Below, piece after piece: positions 9,332 through 18,191 of a stretch of DNA of 64,000 nucleotides (position 1 is the stretch's first letter; each line of letters starts with the position of its first letter). The DNA is taken from positions 186,001-250,000 of the forward strand of contig JAIVJZ010000040.1 of NCBI GenBank assembly GCA_020199775.1, read 5' to 3'. Both the position numbers and the translations under genes were made by a program. A model generated the notes under the pieces. That model made no database searches, was not told the DNA's origin, and was given only the letters and a program-made list of their open reading frames with translations. The stretch comes from Acidobacteriota bacterium (GTDB lineage Bacteria > Acidobacteriota > Blastocatellia > Pyrinomonadales > Pyrinomonadaceae).

Positions 9332-10000
9332 CTACTCGAACTGTTTCTTAAACTCCGCGAACTGACCGCGCAACTCCGCCAACTCAGCGCGCACCTCTCT
9401 CAACTCCTGCTCCAAACGCGCCACCCGGCCGGACTCGCCGCGCGCCTCCGAAGTCGCCCCTTCCGTGCGCGTCGCCGCCTCGGTCTCCGTCACCTCCACC
9501 TCGCCGCCGAGCAGGTGCATGTAGCGCGACTCCTTCCGCCCCGTCTGTCGCGGCAACTTCACCACGAGCGGCACGTCGCGCGTCATCAAATCTTCCAGCG
9601 TCGTCTCGACGAACGACAACGCCGAGAACGGGTACAGACGCTCCGTGCGCGTGCGTATCTCGCCCACCGTCTGCGCCCCGCGCAGCATCAGCACGCACAT
9701 CACCGCCATCTCCGGCGACTTCAACCCCAACGCCTCGTCCAGCACGTGCCTGTACTTCGGCACGCGCCCGTCGGCGGTCGTCACCACCCGCACCAGCTTC
9801 CGGTCGCGCAAACTCTCCAACGCCCACACGACCGTCCGCTCGTCGAACGCCACCACCGGCTCGCGGTTCGACAACTGGTTGCACGCCTGCCTGAGCGCGT
9901 TCAACGTCAACGGGTAATACTCCGGCGTCGTCACCTGCTTCTCGATCAACGCCCCCACGACCCGCAACTCTTCCAGACTTAAAATTAATTCTTCGCTCAA
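9332..10000 (-). CDS. YceH family protein (DUF480)
   Basis: 222 residues. The N-terminal two-thirds show the YceH pattern: LSLEELRVVGALIEKQVTTPEYYPLTLNAL, then NQLSNREPVV, LKSPEMAVMCVLMLRGAQTVGEIRTRTERLY. These are winged-helix-like repeats. The C-terminal 40 residues form a coiled coil with heptad-type spacing (RVARLEQELREVRAELAELRG). Function is not established; an association with regulation or envelope processes is only suggested by the fold. The gene stands alone, with short gaps to neighbours on the same strand. Confidence 0.9.
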   Translation of the reverse strand: MSEELILSLEELRVVGALIEKQVTTPEYYPLTLNALRQACNQLSNREPVVAFDERTVVWALESLRDRKLVRVVTTADGRVPKYRHVLDEALGLKSPEMAVMCVLMLRGAQTVGEIRTRTERLYPFSALSFVETTLEDLMTRDVPLVVKLPRQTGRKESRYMHLLGGEVEVTETEAATRTEGATSEARGESGRVARLEQELREVRAELAELRGQFAEFKKQFE

Positions 10001-10048
10001 TGTGTCACCTTTGATTTACCGAAGCCTTTACTACAACCGCAATCGTCG

Positions 10049-10888
10049 TCAGGCGAGACGCCACTTGATGCGCGTGTAGGCGATGCGAAACCCGTGACGC
10101 TCGGCGTTGCGCTGCGAGGTGCTGCCGGGTTGGGCGCACATCATGGCGATGTCGCAGCCGCGTTCGGCGGCGAAGCGGAGGCGACTGCCGAGCAGCGCGA
10201 GTTGCGCGCCCTGCCTGCGCCCTTCGGGAATCGTGCTCGCCCCCGCCAGCAGCACCACGCCTTCGCAGATGCCGATGCCGCCCGTGGCGATTGCGCGCCC
10301 GTCAAGTTCCGCCATGAACGAGGCCGCGCTCGCTCTCTTCGCGCCGACAAGCGACAACTCGTATATCTGGTCTGCGTATTCGGGGAACTCGCTCCACCCG
10401 CGCGTCGCCGTCCGCGCCCACAGTTCGTGTTCGTCTTCCCCGATCACGCGCACGGTGAGTTTATCGTTACGGCGCGACGCGGGCAGTTCATCCGCTTCAC
10501 GGCCGATGGGGCGATACATCACGCTCGTTAATTCGACGGGTTGATAGCCACGTTCGTTCAGCAACGTCAACAACCCGGCGGAGGCCAGCGGGCTGACTTC
10601 GTGAAACACGGGCGCGCCGCGTTCCCGGAAGAAACTTTCAAGGGCGTCCATCTCGACGCCCGTGACCTCTTCAAACAGGCCGAGGCCGAAGGTCTGCGTG
10701 AGTTGCGACGCCGCGCCGTCGAACATCGCGTATGCGCCCGCCACTTCGATCCACCGCGCGCCTCTCGCGGGAGACAGGCGCGCGCGCGTTTCGACGAACT
10801 CCGCGTTGGTGTGCGCCTCCGTCCTTTCGAGCCGCCGCGCCAAATCCAGATCGGCAAAGATGAACTGCCGTGTGTCCTGTTCGTCCAT
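10049..10888 (-). CDS. GNAT family N-acetyltransferase
   Basis: 279-residue protein with a C-terminal GNAT fold: FMAELDGRAIATGGIGICEGVVLLAGASTIPEGRRQGAQLALL, in which the RRQGAQ segment is the acetyl-CoA binding loop, followed by CAQPGSTSQRNAERHGFR. The N-terminal half (about 130 residues) resembles a degenerate second GNAT domain. The ATG at 10888 is preferred; the upstream extension to 10996 would overlap the preceding acetyltransferase gene. The substrate is unknown. Same strand as, and probably downstream in one transcript with, the gene at 10959. Confidence 0.8.
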   Translation of the reverse strand: MDEQDTRQFIFADLDLARRLERTEAHTNAEFVETRARLSPARGARWIEVAGAYAMFDGAASQLTQTFGLGLFEEVTGVEMDALESFFRERGAPVFHEVSPLASAGLLTLLNERGYQPVELTSVMYRPIGREADELPASRRNDKLTVRVIGEDEHELWARTATRGWSEFPEYADQIYELSLVGAKRASAASFMAELDGRAIATGGIGICEGVVLLAGASTIPEGRRQGAQLALLGSRLRFAAERGCDIAMMCAQPGSTSQRNAERHGFRIAYTRIKWRLA

Positions 10889-10958
10889 AAGTTTCGCTTT
10901 TACGCTCCCGCGTTCTGCTTCAACTCCATTAACTCCACACGCGCCGAGCGGCGCACGT

Positions 10959-11468
10959 TTACAGATCGGACGCGAACAACATAATCTCCGGCGCATCGTC
11001 CGACAAACGAACGAGCCGGTCGAATCTCAGTCCGATCTTTTCCAGCACCTTGATCGAGCCGGTGTTGTCCGGGTTTGTGATCGCCAGCACGCGTCTCAGG
11101 CCGAGCGCGTTCGACGCGTAGCTCAACACGGCGGCGGCCGATTCACAGGCATACCCTCGCGACCAGAAGCGCGGCAGGAAAGCGTAGCCGATGTCGGCGT
11201 CGGGCAGAGTGTCGCGCTTCACCAGCCCGCAGATTCCGGCGGGCGTCCCCGCCTCTTTCAACTCGACCAGCCACAAGCCGAACCCATGTTGTGTGTAGCT
11301 GTCAACCGGCCCTTCCAAAATATACCGAACCGCGTCCTCGACAGTCCGCACGCCCTTGTCGCCGATGTTGTGGAGGAACGCCTCGCCGTTCAGCAGTTCG
11401 AGAATGAATGCGGCATCGCCCGCGTCTAACGGGCGAAGATTCAGACGCTCTGTTTCGAGTACGTTCAT
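10959..11468 (-). CDS. GNAT family N-acetyltransferase, RimJ/RimL-like
   Basis: 169-residue acetyltransferase beginning MNVLETERLNLRPLDAGDA, the typical RimJ/RimL-type entry, with IGYAFLPRFWSRGYACESA (acetyl-CoA loop) and AITNPDNTGSIKVLEKIGLRF. It may acetylate a protein N-terminus or a small amine; the sequence does not say which. The frame stays open upstream to 12734, but that stretch is antisense to rlmN and is not coding. ATG 11468 starts exactly at the domain. Confidence 0.88.
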   Translation of the reverse strand: MNVLETERLNLRPLDAGDAAFILELLNGEAFLHNIGDKGVRTVEDAVRYILEGPVDSYTQHGFGLWLVELKEAGTPAGICGLVKRDTLPDADIGYAFLPRFWSRGYACESAAAVLSYASNALGLRRVLAITNPDNTGSIKVLEKIGLRFDRLVRLSDDAPEIMLFASDL

Positions 11469-11645
11469 GGAAGATGCGCCCTCTTTTCCGGCGTGCGGCC
11501 GTCGATTATACAGTGGCGCGAAAGAGCGACACCCCAATATTTGCCGTCGCTTCGCCAGCGCCGCATTATACCCCCGATTCGACCTCGCCTTCATACCGGC
11601 TGCAACTGTGACTTGGGCACAGCGTGATGTTAAAATGTGTGGGCA

Positions 11646-12746
11646 ATGAATCAGGGGACACATCTCACGGGGTTGGACGCGGCGGAGTTGTCGGCGTTTG
11701 TAGAGTCTTTGGGCGAACCGGCGTATCGCGGGCGGCAGTTGTTCGGCGCGCTCTTCAAGCGGCGTCTGCGCTCGTTCGAGGAGATGACCGACCTGCCCAA
11801 AAATTTCCGCGCCACGCTCGCCGCACGCGCGTCCGCTTCGACGCTCGCGGTCGAGTCGCGCTACATCTCGGAGGACGGCACGCGGCGTTATTTGATGAAG
11901 ACGCACGACAACCTTCCGGTCGAGACCGTGTTCATCCCGGAGGAGCGGCGCGACACCATCTGTTTCTCGTCGCAGTCGGGCTGCCCCTTGCAGTGTGATT
12001 TCTGCCTGACGGCCAAACTCGGTCTCCTGCGCACGCTGACGGCGGGCGAGATCGTCGAGCAGGTCGTGATCGCCTTGAACGACGCTTACGGCACGGGCAC
12101 GAAAACGCCGCGCGGGACAAACCTCGTCGCGATGGGCGCGGGCGAACCTTTCCTCGCCTTCGATTCGCTGATGAAAGCTTTGCGCGTCATGGCCGACCCG
12201 GCCGGATTGCACATCGTGCCGAACCGCGTCACCGTCTCGACGGCCGGGGTCGTCCCGCGCATACGCGAACTCGCGCGCAGCCCTCACCGCCCGCACCTCG
12301 CCATCTCGCTCGCCGCCCCGACCGACGAACAGCGAAACATCTTGATGCCCATCAACAAGAAGTGGCCGCTCGAAGAGTTGCTCGCGGCGTGCAAGGAGTT
12401 CGAGTCGTCTTTGAAGCCCGGCGAGCGTTTCACGTTCGAGTACGTGATGCTCGACGGCGTCAACGATTCGGACGAGCACGCGCGGCAGTTGGCGAATCTG
12501 CTCAACCGTCACCAACTGCGCGCGAAGGTCAACCTGATCCCGCACAACCCGGCCGACCCGTTGCCCTATCGCCCGACACCGCTCGCACAGGTCGAACGTT
12601 TCCAGAGTATCCTCGAAGCGAAAGGCGTCCGCGCCTACGTGCGCCGCCCGCGCGGGCGCGACATCTATGCCGCCTGCGGCCAACTCGCCGCCCGCCGCCC
12701 CGCGAACAACCTGAACCCCCAAACGTTGCATCAACTAATGAGTTGA
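11646..12746 (+). CDS. rlmN: Dual-specificity 23S rRNA A2503 / tRNA A37 C2-methyltransferase
   Basis: Radical SAM methylase that modifies 23S rRNA A2503 and usually tRNA A37. 366 residues. The [4Fe-4S] motif CPLQCDFC has cysteines at 113, 117 and 120. MGAGEP replaces the more common MGMGEP, NRVTVSTAGVVPRI and AISLAAPTDEQRN follow, and the C-terminal RGRDIYAACGQLA carries the mechanistic cysteine. A GTG three codons upstream (11637) is an alternative start. A TAAAAT hexamer at 11631-11636 could be a -10 box, which would leave almost no 5' leader. Divergent from the acetyltransferase at 11468. Confidence 0.95.
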   Translation: MNQGTHLTGLDAAELSAFVESLGEPAYRGRQLFGALFKRRLRSFEEMTDLPKNFRATLAARASASTLAVESRYISEDGTRRYLMKTHDNLPVETVFIPEERRDTICFSSQSGCPLQCDFCLTAKLGLLRTLTAGEIVEQVVIALNDAYGTGTKTPRGTNLVAMGAGEPFLAFDSLMKALRVMADPAGLHIVPNRVTVSTAGVVPRIRELARSPHRPHLAISLAAPTDEQRNILMPINKKWPLEELLAACKEFESSLKPGERFTFEYVMLDGVNDSDEHARQLANLLNRHQLRAKVNLIPHNPADPLPYRPTPLAQVERFQSILEAKGVRAYVRRPRGRDIYAACGQLAARRPANNLNPQTLHQLMS

Positions 12747-12785
12747 TCGCTCGAAGTCTTGGCCCGAACATCACCAAAAGCCGAA

Positions 12786-13364
12786 ATGATCCGAAAACTA
12801 TTTACCACGCACGTCACGCTCTCGCTCGTCGTCGCCTCATTGCTCGTCGCCGTAACCACGACGGCGCACCGCGCTACGGCCTCAACTAACCCCGCCTCGC
12901 CCGTCGTGCAGGGGGCAAACATCGGCGTCAACGGTTTCTTCGCCGCCGACAAGGCGCAACGCGGGCGCACCGTGCAGGCCGCCGTCGTGCTCGACATCCC
13001 GCGCGGCTTCCACGTCAACGCGAACAAGGCCGCCAAGTTCTCCATCCCGACCGCGGTCAAGATCGACGCGCCGAAGGGCTTGCGCGTCAGCCCGGTCGCC
13101 TACCCGCGCGCCGTCGTGCGCCGTCTCGGTTTCTCGAAAGAGGCTCTGTCGCTCTACGAAGGCCGCGCCGTGATGCGCTTCAACATCATCGTCCCCGCCA
13201 ACTACCAGACGGGACTGACGGAACTGCGCGCCAAAGTGACCTACCAGAGTTGCAACGACGAAGTGTGCTTCCCGCCCACCACGCGCGAAGTCAAACTCGG
13301 CATCAACGTCGTCGGCGCGAACGAATCCGTCAAGCGCATCAACGGGCAATACTTTGGCAGATAA
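12786..13364 (+). CDS. Exported DsbD-alpha-like (DsbC/D N-terminal domain) protein
   Basis: 192 residues with an N-terminal signal segment (LSLVVASLLVAVTTTAHRATAS) and one domain resembling the periplasmic N-terminal domain of DsbD. The key piece is YQSCNDEVCFPPTTREV, where the CxxxxC pair corresponds to the redox cysteines of DsbD-alpha. The membrane and thioredoxin-like domains of DsbD are absent, so this is a stand-alone module that would need an electron donor elsewhere. It starts about 40 bases after rlmN on the same strand. The stop codon falls in the left arm of a heptamer hairpin. Confidence 0.78.
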   Translation: MIRKLFTTHVTLSLVVASLLVAVTTTAHRATASTNPASPVVQGANIGVNGFFAADKAQRGRTVQAAVVLDIPRGFHVNANKAAKFSIPTAVKIDAPKGLRVSPVAYPRAVVRRLGFSKEALSLYEGRAVMRFNIIVPANYQTGLTELRAKVTYQSCNDEVCFPPTTREVKLGINVVGANESVKRINGQYFGR

Positions 13365-13460
13365 CGATGAACGCGGAACGATGAACGATGAAGTAAAGAC
13401 AGGCCGTTGTTTTTATTTCATCGTTCATCGTTCCGCGTTTATCGTTCCGCGTTCATCGTT
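13363..13460. repeat. Period-7 hairpin, family B (CGATGAA/CGCGGAA), copy 1
   Basis: Left arm 13363-13392 is tandem heptamers of the type CGATGAA and CGCGGAA; right arm 13417-13460 is the inverted set, running one extra round. The loop is about 24 bases. It lies between convergent genes, and the pgeF stop at 13425 is inside the right arm, so the last residues of PgeF (NDERGTINAER) are repeat-encoded. Confidence 0.85.
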
Positions 13461-14297
13461 TCTTCCGACGACTGCGAGCAGCCGCCCGGTGCGGCCGTGG
13501 AGTTTTTTGTCGCGGCGGTAGGAGAAGAAGAGATCGTCGCGGCAGATGGTGCAGAAGGGCGCGGCGTGGATGCGCGCGTGTTCGACGCCCGCGGCGGCGA
13601 GTTGGCGGCGGTTGGCTCTTTGCAAATCAATGCGCGCGTGTCCCTCGCGCGTGGGCGTGAGAAGTTCGTCGGCATACGGGAAGCGGGCGCGGAAAACTTC
13701 GATCACTTCGCTCCCGACCTCGTAGCAGCAATGAAGCGCGGCGGGACCGATGCAGGCGCACACGTCTCCGGCGCGCGTGCCGTACTCGGCGCGCATTCGC
13801 GCGAGCGCGGCGGGCACAATTTCGGCAGCAGTGCCGCGCCAGCCCGCGTGGACGGCGGCGCATGCCCCGCTCCGCGCGTCGCCCAGAAGGACGGGCACGC
13901 AGTCGGCGGTCTGGACGCCGACGAGTATGTGCGGGGCGTCGGTGGTCAGCGCGTCGCAGCGTTTCTCGTTCGTGTCGAGCGCGCCCGTGGTCTCGCCGCG
14001 AACGACGCGCACGTCCGCGCCGTGAACTTGCCAGCAGGTGGCGAGTCGCCAACGCCCGCGAAAGAGTTTGAGGAAGCGGCGGCGGTTTTCGTGGATGTTG
14101 GCCGCGTCGTCTTCGTTGAAGCCCGCGAGGTTGAGCGCGCCCTCCTGCGGCATGGGGCTGCAACCTCCGGCGCGCGTCGAGAAGCCGTTGGCGAAGCCCT
14201 CTGCTTCCAACTGCGCGCCGACGAGGACACGCACGCCGTCCCGCTCGCGCCAGCGAAACCCGGCGAGTTTGAGCAATTCCGAATCTCCCGTGATCAT
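13425..14297 (-). CDS. pgeF: Peptidoglycan editing factor PgeF / multicopper polyphenol oxidase-like (YfiH family)
   Basis: 290 residues. Family motifs: NGFSTRAGGCSPMPQEGALNL, WQVHGADVRVV (His), VQTADCVPVLL (Cys), AAVHAGWRGTAAEIV (His), and CIGPAALHCCYEVG. The conserved Cys and His residues bind zinc or copper. Family members have been described as laccase-like, as purine nucleoside phosphorylases, and as enzymes that clear wrongly built peptidoglycan precursors. The ATG at 14297 is used here; upstream ATGs (14309 to 14318) are also possible. The start overlaps the start of the divergent acpS by 8 bases. The C-terminal tail is encoded by a heptamer hairpin arm. Confidence 0.88.
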   Translation of the reverse strand: MITGDSELLKLAGFRWRERDGVRVLVGAQLEAEGFANGFSTRAGGCSPMPQEGALNLAGFNEDDAANIHENRRRFLKLFRGRWRLATCWQVHGADVRVVRGETTGALDTNEKRCDALTTDAPHILVGVQTADCVPVLLGDARSGACAAVHAGWRGTAAEIVPAALARMRAEYGTRAGDVCACIGPAALHCCYEVGSEVIEVFRARFPYADELLTPTREGHARIDLQRANRRQLAAAGVEHARIHAAPFCTICRDDLFFSYRRDKKLHGRTGRLLAVVGRNDERGTINAER

Positions 14298-14709
14298 CTC
14301 AATCGGCATAGACATCATCGAAGTGGCGCGCGTGCGCGCGGTGTTGCGGCGCACGCCGCGTTTCGCCGAACGCGTCTTCACTCCCGGCGAGCGCGACTAT
14401 TGCGAGCGGCGGGGCGTCGGAGCAGTGCAGCACTACGCCGCTCGATTCGCCGCGAAAGAGGCCGCGTTCAAATCGCTCGGCACGGGTTGGAGCGGCGGCC
14501 TCGCGTGGCAGGACATCGAAGTCGTCTCGAACGCGGCGGGCGCGCCGTCCGTCGTCTTTCACAACCTCGCGCGCGAACTCTTCGCACGCTCCGGCGCGAC
14601 GACCGCGCACCTCTCAATCTCTCACACCACCGAACACGCCATCGCTCAGGTCGTCCTCGAACGTCGCGCCGCCGCCGACGACGACTGGCGGCCGACACGC
14701 GAATTGTAA
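14290..14709 (+). CDS. acpS: Holo-[acyl-carrier-protein] synthase
   Basis: Transfers 4'-phosphopantetheine from CoA to acyl carrier protein for fatty acid synthesis. 139 residues from a GTG start at 14290, giving IISIGIDIIEVARVR, which has the Mg-binding Asp of the family. Then come FTPGERDYC and AARFAAKEAAFKSLGTGW, with the second catalytic Glu/Lys set, and LSISHTTEHAIA. Length is normal. The open frame to the left is antisense to pgeF and not needed. No SD is obvious. The short C-terminal tail RAAADDDWRPTREL is not conserved. Confidence 0.92.
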   Translation: MIISIGIDIIEVARVRAVLRRTPRFAERVFTPGERDYCERRGVGAVQHYAARFAAKEAAFKSLGTGWSGGLAWQDIEVVSNAAGAPSVVFHNLARELFARSGATTAHLSISHTTEHAIAQVVLERRAAADDDWRPTREL

Positions 14710-14779
14710 CGCAGACGATGCCGAGTTAAAGCCGCGAAGCGACACAACAAATCGCAGGCGCGGAGGAGGGGCGGCAGGC

Positions 14780-14848
14780 AATCGCCGCGAAGCGACGACG
14801 AGTATGAACCACGGTGCGGCTCATACTCGTCGCCGCTTCGCGGCGATT
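14780..14848. repeat. Long 28-bp inverted repeat between convergent genes
   Basis: Arms 14780-14807 and 14821-14848 pair over 28 bp with one mismatch around a 13-base loop. The sequence is not made of 7-base units, unlike the other intergenic hairpins here. It separates acpS (+) from the penicillin-binding protein gene (-) and could end transcription from both sides, although no T-run is present. Confidence 0.75.
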
Positions 14849-14860
14849 AGTCTTCTGCGA

Positions 14861-17524
14861 TTAGTGTTGAGCGGCGCGCGGGAATGCGACTTGCGGATCG
14901 TTTATCAGCCGGGCGCGCCCGCTGCGACTTTGCTCGATTCGCGTCGTTTGAATCGAAGGCTCGGGGAGCACAACCGGCGCGTCGCTATCGTGCGACACGT
15001 GCGCCCGCGACGAAGCGACGGAGTGCGCCGGATGATCCGCCGCGATGCGTGTCGATTGAAGGATAGGTTGCTGCGCGTAGTTGTCGGCGGGGAGCAGGTC
15101 GTTGTCCGCGAGGAGCGGTAAGAGCGGTTGATGCGTCAGGCACTCGGAGGTCGGGGCGAGCGTGGGGGTGACGGCGATGCGTTCACGTTGGAGGCAAGAG
15201 GGCGAGGCGAGTTGGCCGGTGGCCGGATCAATCTCGACGGACATGACGCCCGCCGGGCGCAGAAAGGCCGCGCCGCCGAGTTCCGGCCGGAGTTCGACCG
15301 CGCCGCGCACAAACTCCGCCCAGACGGGCAGCGCGCTGTCCGCACCCGTGAGTCCGAGTTGGCGGTTGTCGTCGATGCCGACCCAGACGACGCAGACGAG
15401 GTTTGGCGTGTAGCCGACGAACCAGCCGTCGCGCGACGTGCCCGTCTTGCCCGCGACCGCCGACAGTTTCAACATCCCGCGCGCCCCGCGCGCCGTGCCT
15501 TCGGCGACGACGTTCGTGAGCATGTCCGTGATCATGTAAGCCGTCGAAGGCTGGACGACCTGCGCGGACTGAGGGAGAAATTCTTCAAGTAGTTTCACGC
15601 CGTCGCCGTCGATGGCGCGCGTGATGGACGAGGGGCGCGTGCGCGTGCCGCCGTTCGCGAACGCGGTGTAGGCCGACGCGATCTCAAGCGGCGTCGTCTC
15701 GGTCGTGCCGAGCGCGAGCGACGGGTAATCGGCAACTTTCGGCAGCCCGAACATCTCCGCCAGCGCGGCGACGCGCGGCAACCCCGTCTGCATGGCGAGA
15801 TCAACCGTGACGACGTTCAGAGATTTCGTGAGCGCGTCGCGCATCGTCACGTCGCGCATCGAGTAGCCGCCGCCGTAATTGGCCGGGCGGTAGGCGGCGC
15901 TATAGCGGTCGAACTTGAAGGCGCGCGGCGCGTCGGCGAAGAGGCGCGCGGGCGAGATGCCGCTCTCCAACGCCGCCGCGTAAACGAAGGGTTTGAAGAC
16001 CGAACCGGGTTGCCGCCGCGCGTCCGTGGCGCGATTGAGTTGCGACGCGGCGTAGTTTTTACCGCCGACCATCGCGAGCACGTGGCCGGTGTTCGGGTCG
16101 AGCGCGACGAGCGCGGCCTGCGGCCGTGCGTCGCCGGATTTGTAAACTCGTTCGAGTTGCGCGAGTTGGCGCGCGACCGCTTGTTCCGCCAGTTGTTGCA
16201 AGTCGAGATCGATGGTGGTGTAGACGCGCAAAGATCGCTCGTCCGCGCCCGCGCTCCCGGCGCGCTGTAGTTGCGCCTCGACGACGCGGTTGACGTGATC
16301 GACGAAGTAGGGCGCGGTGGCGCGTGCGGCCGGATCGACGGGCGCGACGCTCAACTCTTCGGCCGATGCGGCGCGCGCCTCGTCGGTGGTGATCGAGTTG
16401 TCGCGGAGCATCGCGGCGAGCACGGCGGCGCGGCGCGCGCGCGACGCTGCGGCGTGGCGGTCGGGCGCGTAGCGCGCGGGGCTTTGAATCATCCCGGCAA
16501 TCGTCGCGGCTTCGGCGAGCGACAGGTCGCGCAACTCTTTACCGAAATAGACGCGCGCCGCCTGCTTGACGCCGCGCACGGCGAACGCGCCGCGCTGGCC
16601 GAGATAAATCTCGTTGCAATAGAGCGCGAAGATGTCTTCTTTCGACAGGCGGCGTTCGAGCGCGGCGGCGAGAAGGGCTTCGTTGAACTTGCGGCGAAGC
16701 GTGCGCTCCGGCGTGAGATAAGTGTTCTTGACGAGTTGCTGCGTGATGGTCGAACCGCCCTGATGCTCCGGCACACTCGCGCCCCGCGCGCCGTCGCCCG
16801 TCCAACTCAGGAGGGCGCGGCTGATGCCCGTCACGTCGAGTCCGTGGTGCTCGAAAAAGCGGCGGTCTTCGATGGCACGGATGGCGTTCGTCAGCACGGG
16901 CGGGATGTCTGTGTAAGCGAGCGTGGCGCGCGTGCCGGTCTTCATCGTGGCATCGTTCGTGAGGGCTTCCGGCTCAAGCGCGAACGCGTCGAGCGTGACG
17001 CCGTCGCCCGTGATCTCGCCGATGCGCCCCTTGCGATCAAACTCGACGCGCACGACTTCGGGCGTGAAGCCTTCGGCCGCCTTCGCGCTTTCCGCGCCGG
17101 GCGTGCGACGCGGGCTGATCTCGACCGCGCCCCCGTCGGCGACGCGAAACGCGCCGCTCCACACGTCGCTCGCCGTCTGTTCGACGTAACCGGCGCGGCG
17201 CAGAGTTTCGACGAGACGCTCGCGCGAAAAATTTTGCCCGGCGCGCAGCACGCGCGGCGCGGCATACAGCCCGGCGCGGCTCGTCAGGTAGCCGGAGGCG
17301 AGGCGCCGGTCAATCGTCTCGGCCGCGCCCCGGTAGCAATAGACGAGCGACGCGACGACGGCGGCGCACACGACGAGCGCGGCCATACAGACGAAGCGCA
17401 GGCGACGCGGCCAGTCGCGCGTCTTCTCCGCGCGCGGCGTTGCGGCGGCTGCGTCCCGCCGCGTGGTCAACAGTCGCGGCAGTCGCCGCGCTTGCCGTCG
17501 CTCCGATGTGATTTCAATTGCCAT
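14861..17524 (-). CDS. Class A penicillin-binding protein (PBP1b-like transglycosylase/transpeptidase)
   Basis: 887-residue bifunctional peptidoglycan synthase. It has a cytoplasmic N-terminus and one TM helix (about residues 45-65), then a UB2H-like segment (residues 75-180, SGYLTSRAGLYAAPRVL). The GT51 glycosyltransferase follows with EDRRFFEHHG near 218-227, GGSTITQQLVKN and RKFNEALLAAALER. The transpeptidase domain has SVFKPF near 508 (nucleophile Ser), SLN near 560, and KTGTS near 692. All catalytic motifs are intact. It acts in the inner membrane facing the periplasm. It is transcribed towards acpS and separated from it by the 28-bp inverted repeat. Confidence 0.93.
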   Translation of the reverse strand: MAIEITSERRQARRLPRLLTTRRDAAAATPRAEKTRDWPRRLRFVCMAALVVCAAVVASLVYCYRGAAETIDRRLASGYLTSRAGLYAAPRVLRAGQNFSRERLVETLRRAGYVEQTASDVWSGAFRVADGGAVEISPRRTPGAESAKAAEGFTPEVVRVEFDRKGRIGEITGDGVTLDAFALEPEALTNDATMKTGTRATLAYTDIPPVLTNAIRAIEDRRFFEHHGLDVTGISRALLSWTGDGARGASVPEHQGGSTITQQLVKNTYLTPERTLRRKFNEALLAAALERRLSKEDIFALYCNEIYLGQRGAFAVRGVKQAARVYFGKELRDLSLAEAATIAGMIQSPARYAPDRHAAASRARRAAVLAAMLRDNSITTDEARAASAEELSVAPVDPAARATAPYFVDHVNRVVEAQLQRAGSAGADERSLRVYTTIDLDLQQLAEQAVARQLAQLERVYKSGDARPQAALVALDPNTGHVLAMVGGKNYAASQLNRATDARRQPGSVFKPFVYAAALESGISPARLFADAPRAFKFDRYSAAYRPANYGGGYSMRDVTMRDALTKSLNVVTVDLAMQTGLPRVAALAEMFGLPKVADYPSLALGTTETTPLEIASAYTAFANGGTRTRPSSITRAIDGDGVKLLEEFLPQSAQVVQPSTAYMITDMLTNVVAEGTARGARGMLKLSAVAGKTGTSRDGWFVGYTPNLVCVVWVGIDDNRQLGLTGADSALPVWAEFVRGAVELRPELGGAAFLRPAGVMSVEIDPATGQLASPSCLQRERIAVTPTLAPTSECLTHQPLLPLLADNDLLPADNYAQQPILQSTRIAADHPAHSVASSRAHVSHDSDAPVVLPEPSIQTTRIEQSRSGRARLINDPQVAFPRAAQH

Positions 17525-17771
17525 GATGAAATTCGTTCTTAGCCGGTCGCCGGTTGTTCAAATCGATCTTTAGTGGCGCGCGTGATAATCACAAACAGCG
17601 GACAAACGGCCACGAACCACGGACGGTTTTTTTTAGACACACGTAGCCCTGTGCTTCGGACTCTCTCGCCCGTGCCTTGAAGTTCGCGACTTTGTGATGT
17701 GGTAAGTAAACGACTAATCGACGGCGAATTCTTTGAACGAGTTCGCCGACCGCGCGTAGCGCACGGACGGT

Positions 17772-17951
17772 TCAGGGCGTGGCTGATGCGCTCAGAACAG
17801 GCGCGCGTGCGTCGCCCCGCTCGATCCGGCTGTCGTCCCCGCCCGCATCGGAACTTGCCCACTGGGAGAGAGCCGCCGTCGAGACGGCGAGCGTGATCAT
17901 GACCATGATGACGAAAATTAGTTGCGCGAGACTGTTTCCTAATTCTTTCAT
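17772..17951 (-). CDS. Small single-pass membrane protein, unknown
   Basis: 59 residues beginning MKELGNSLAQLIFVIMVMITLAV, with one clear hydrophobic helix, then a short polar tail rich in Asp, Arg and Ser. AGAGG-type SD (GAAGAGGTG) lies about 7 bases before the ATG on the minus strand. The N-terminal hydrophobic pattern recalls pilin-like or TadE-like starts, but no G/E cleavage motif is clear. It fills the otherwise empty gap between the patatin and penicillin-binding protein genes, all on the same strand. A chance ORF remains possible. Confidence 0.45.
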   Translation of the reverse strand: MKELGNSLAQLIFVIMVMITLAVSTAALSQWASSDAGGDDSRIERGDARAPVLSASATP

Positions 17952-18191
17952 GCCGCGACACCTCTTCGGGAAGTCTTCTGCCCGCACTGTTGAGCAATGT
18001 TTGTGCCAGCAGGCAAAACGTGATCGGGCGCGGGCATTCGTAGCGGGATATAGTCTGCTTTGCAAAGAGTTTTAGAGGTTTGAGGCCGAGGCTTCGGAAA
18101 GGGCCGTGAGTTCGGCGGAAGCGGGGCGCGTCGTTTTTTGGTACACCTGCGGAAGAGAGGCGACGAGCAGGGTTGTCTTGAAATGATTCGT

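Noticed and set aside
10959..12734. 591-codon minus-strand frame read as one large gene
   Set aside because: Only the last 169 codons (from ATG 11468) look like a protein; the rest is antisense to rlmN and compositionally an artefact of GC-rich codon use.
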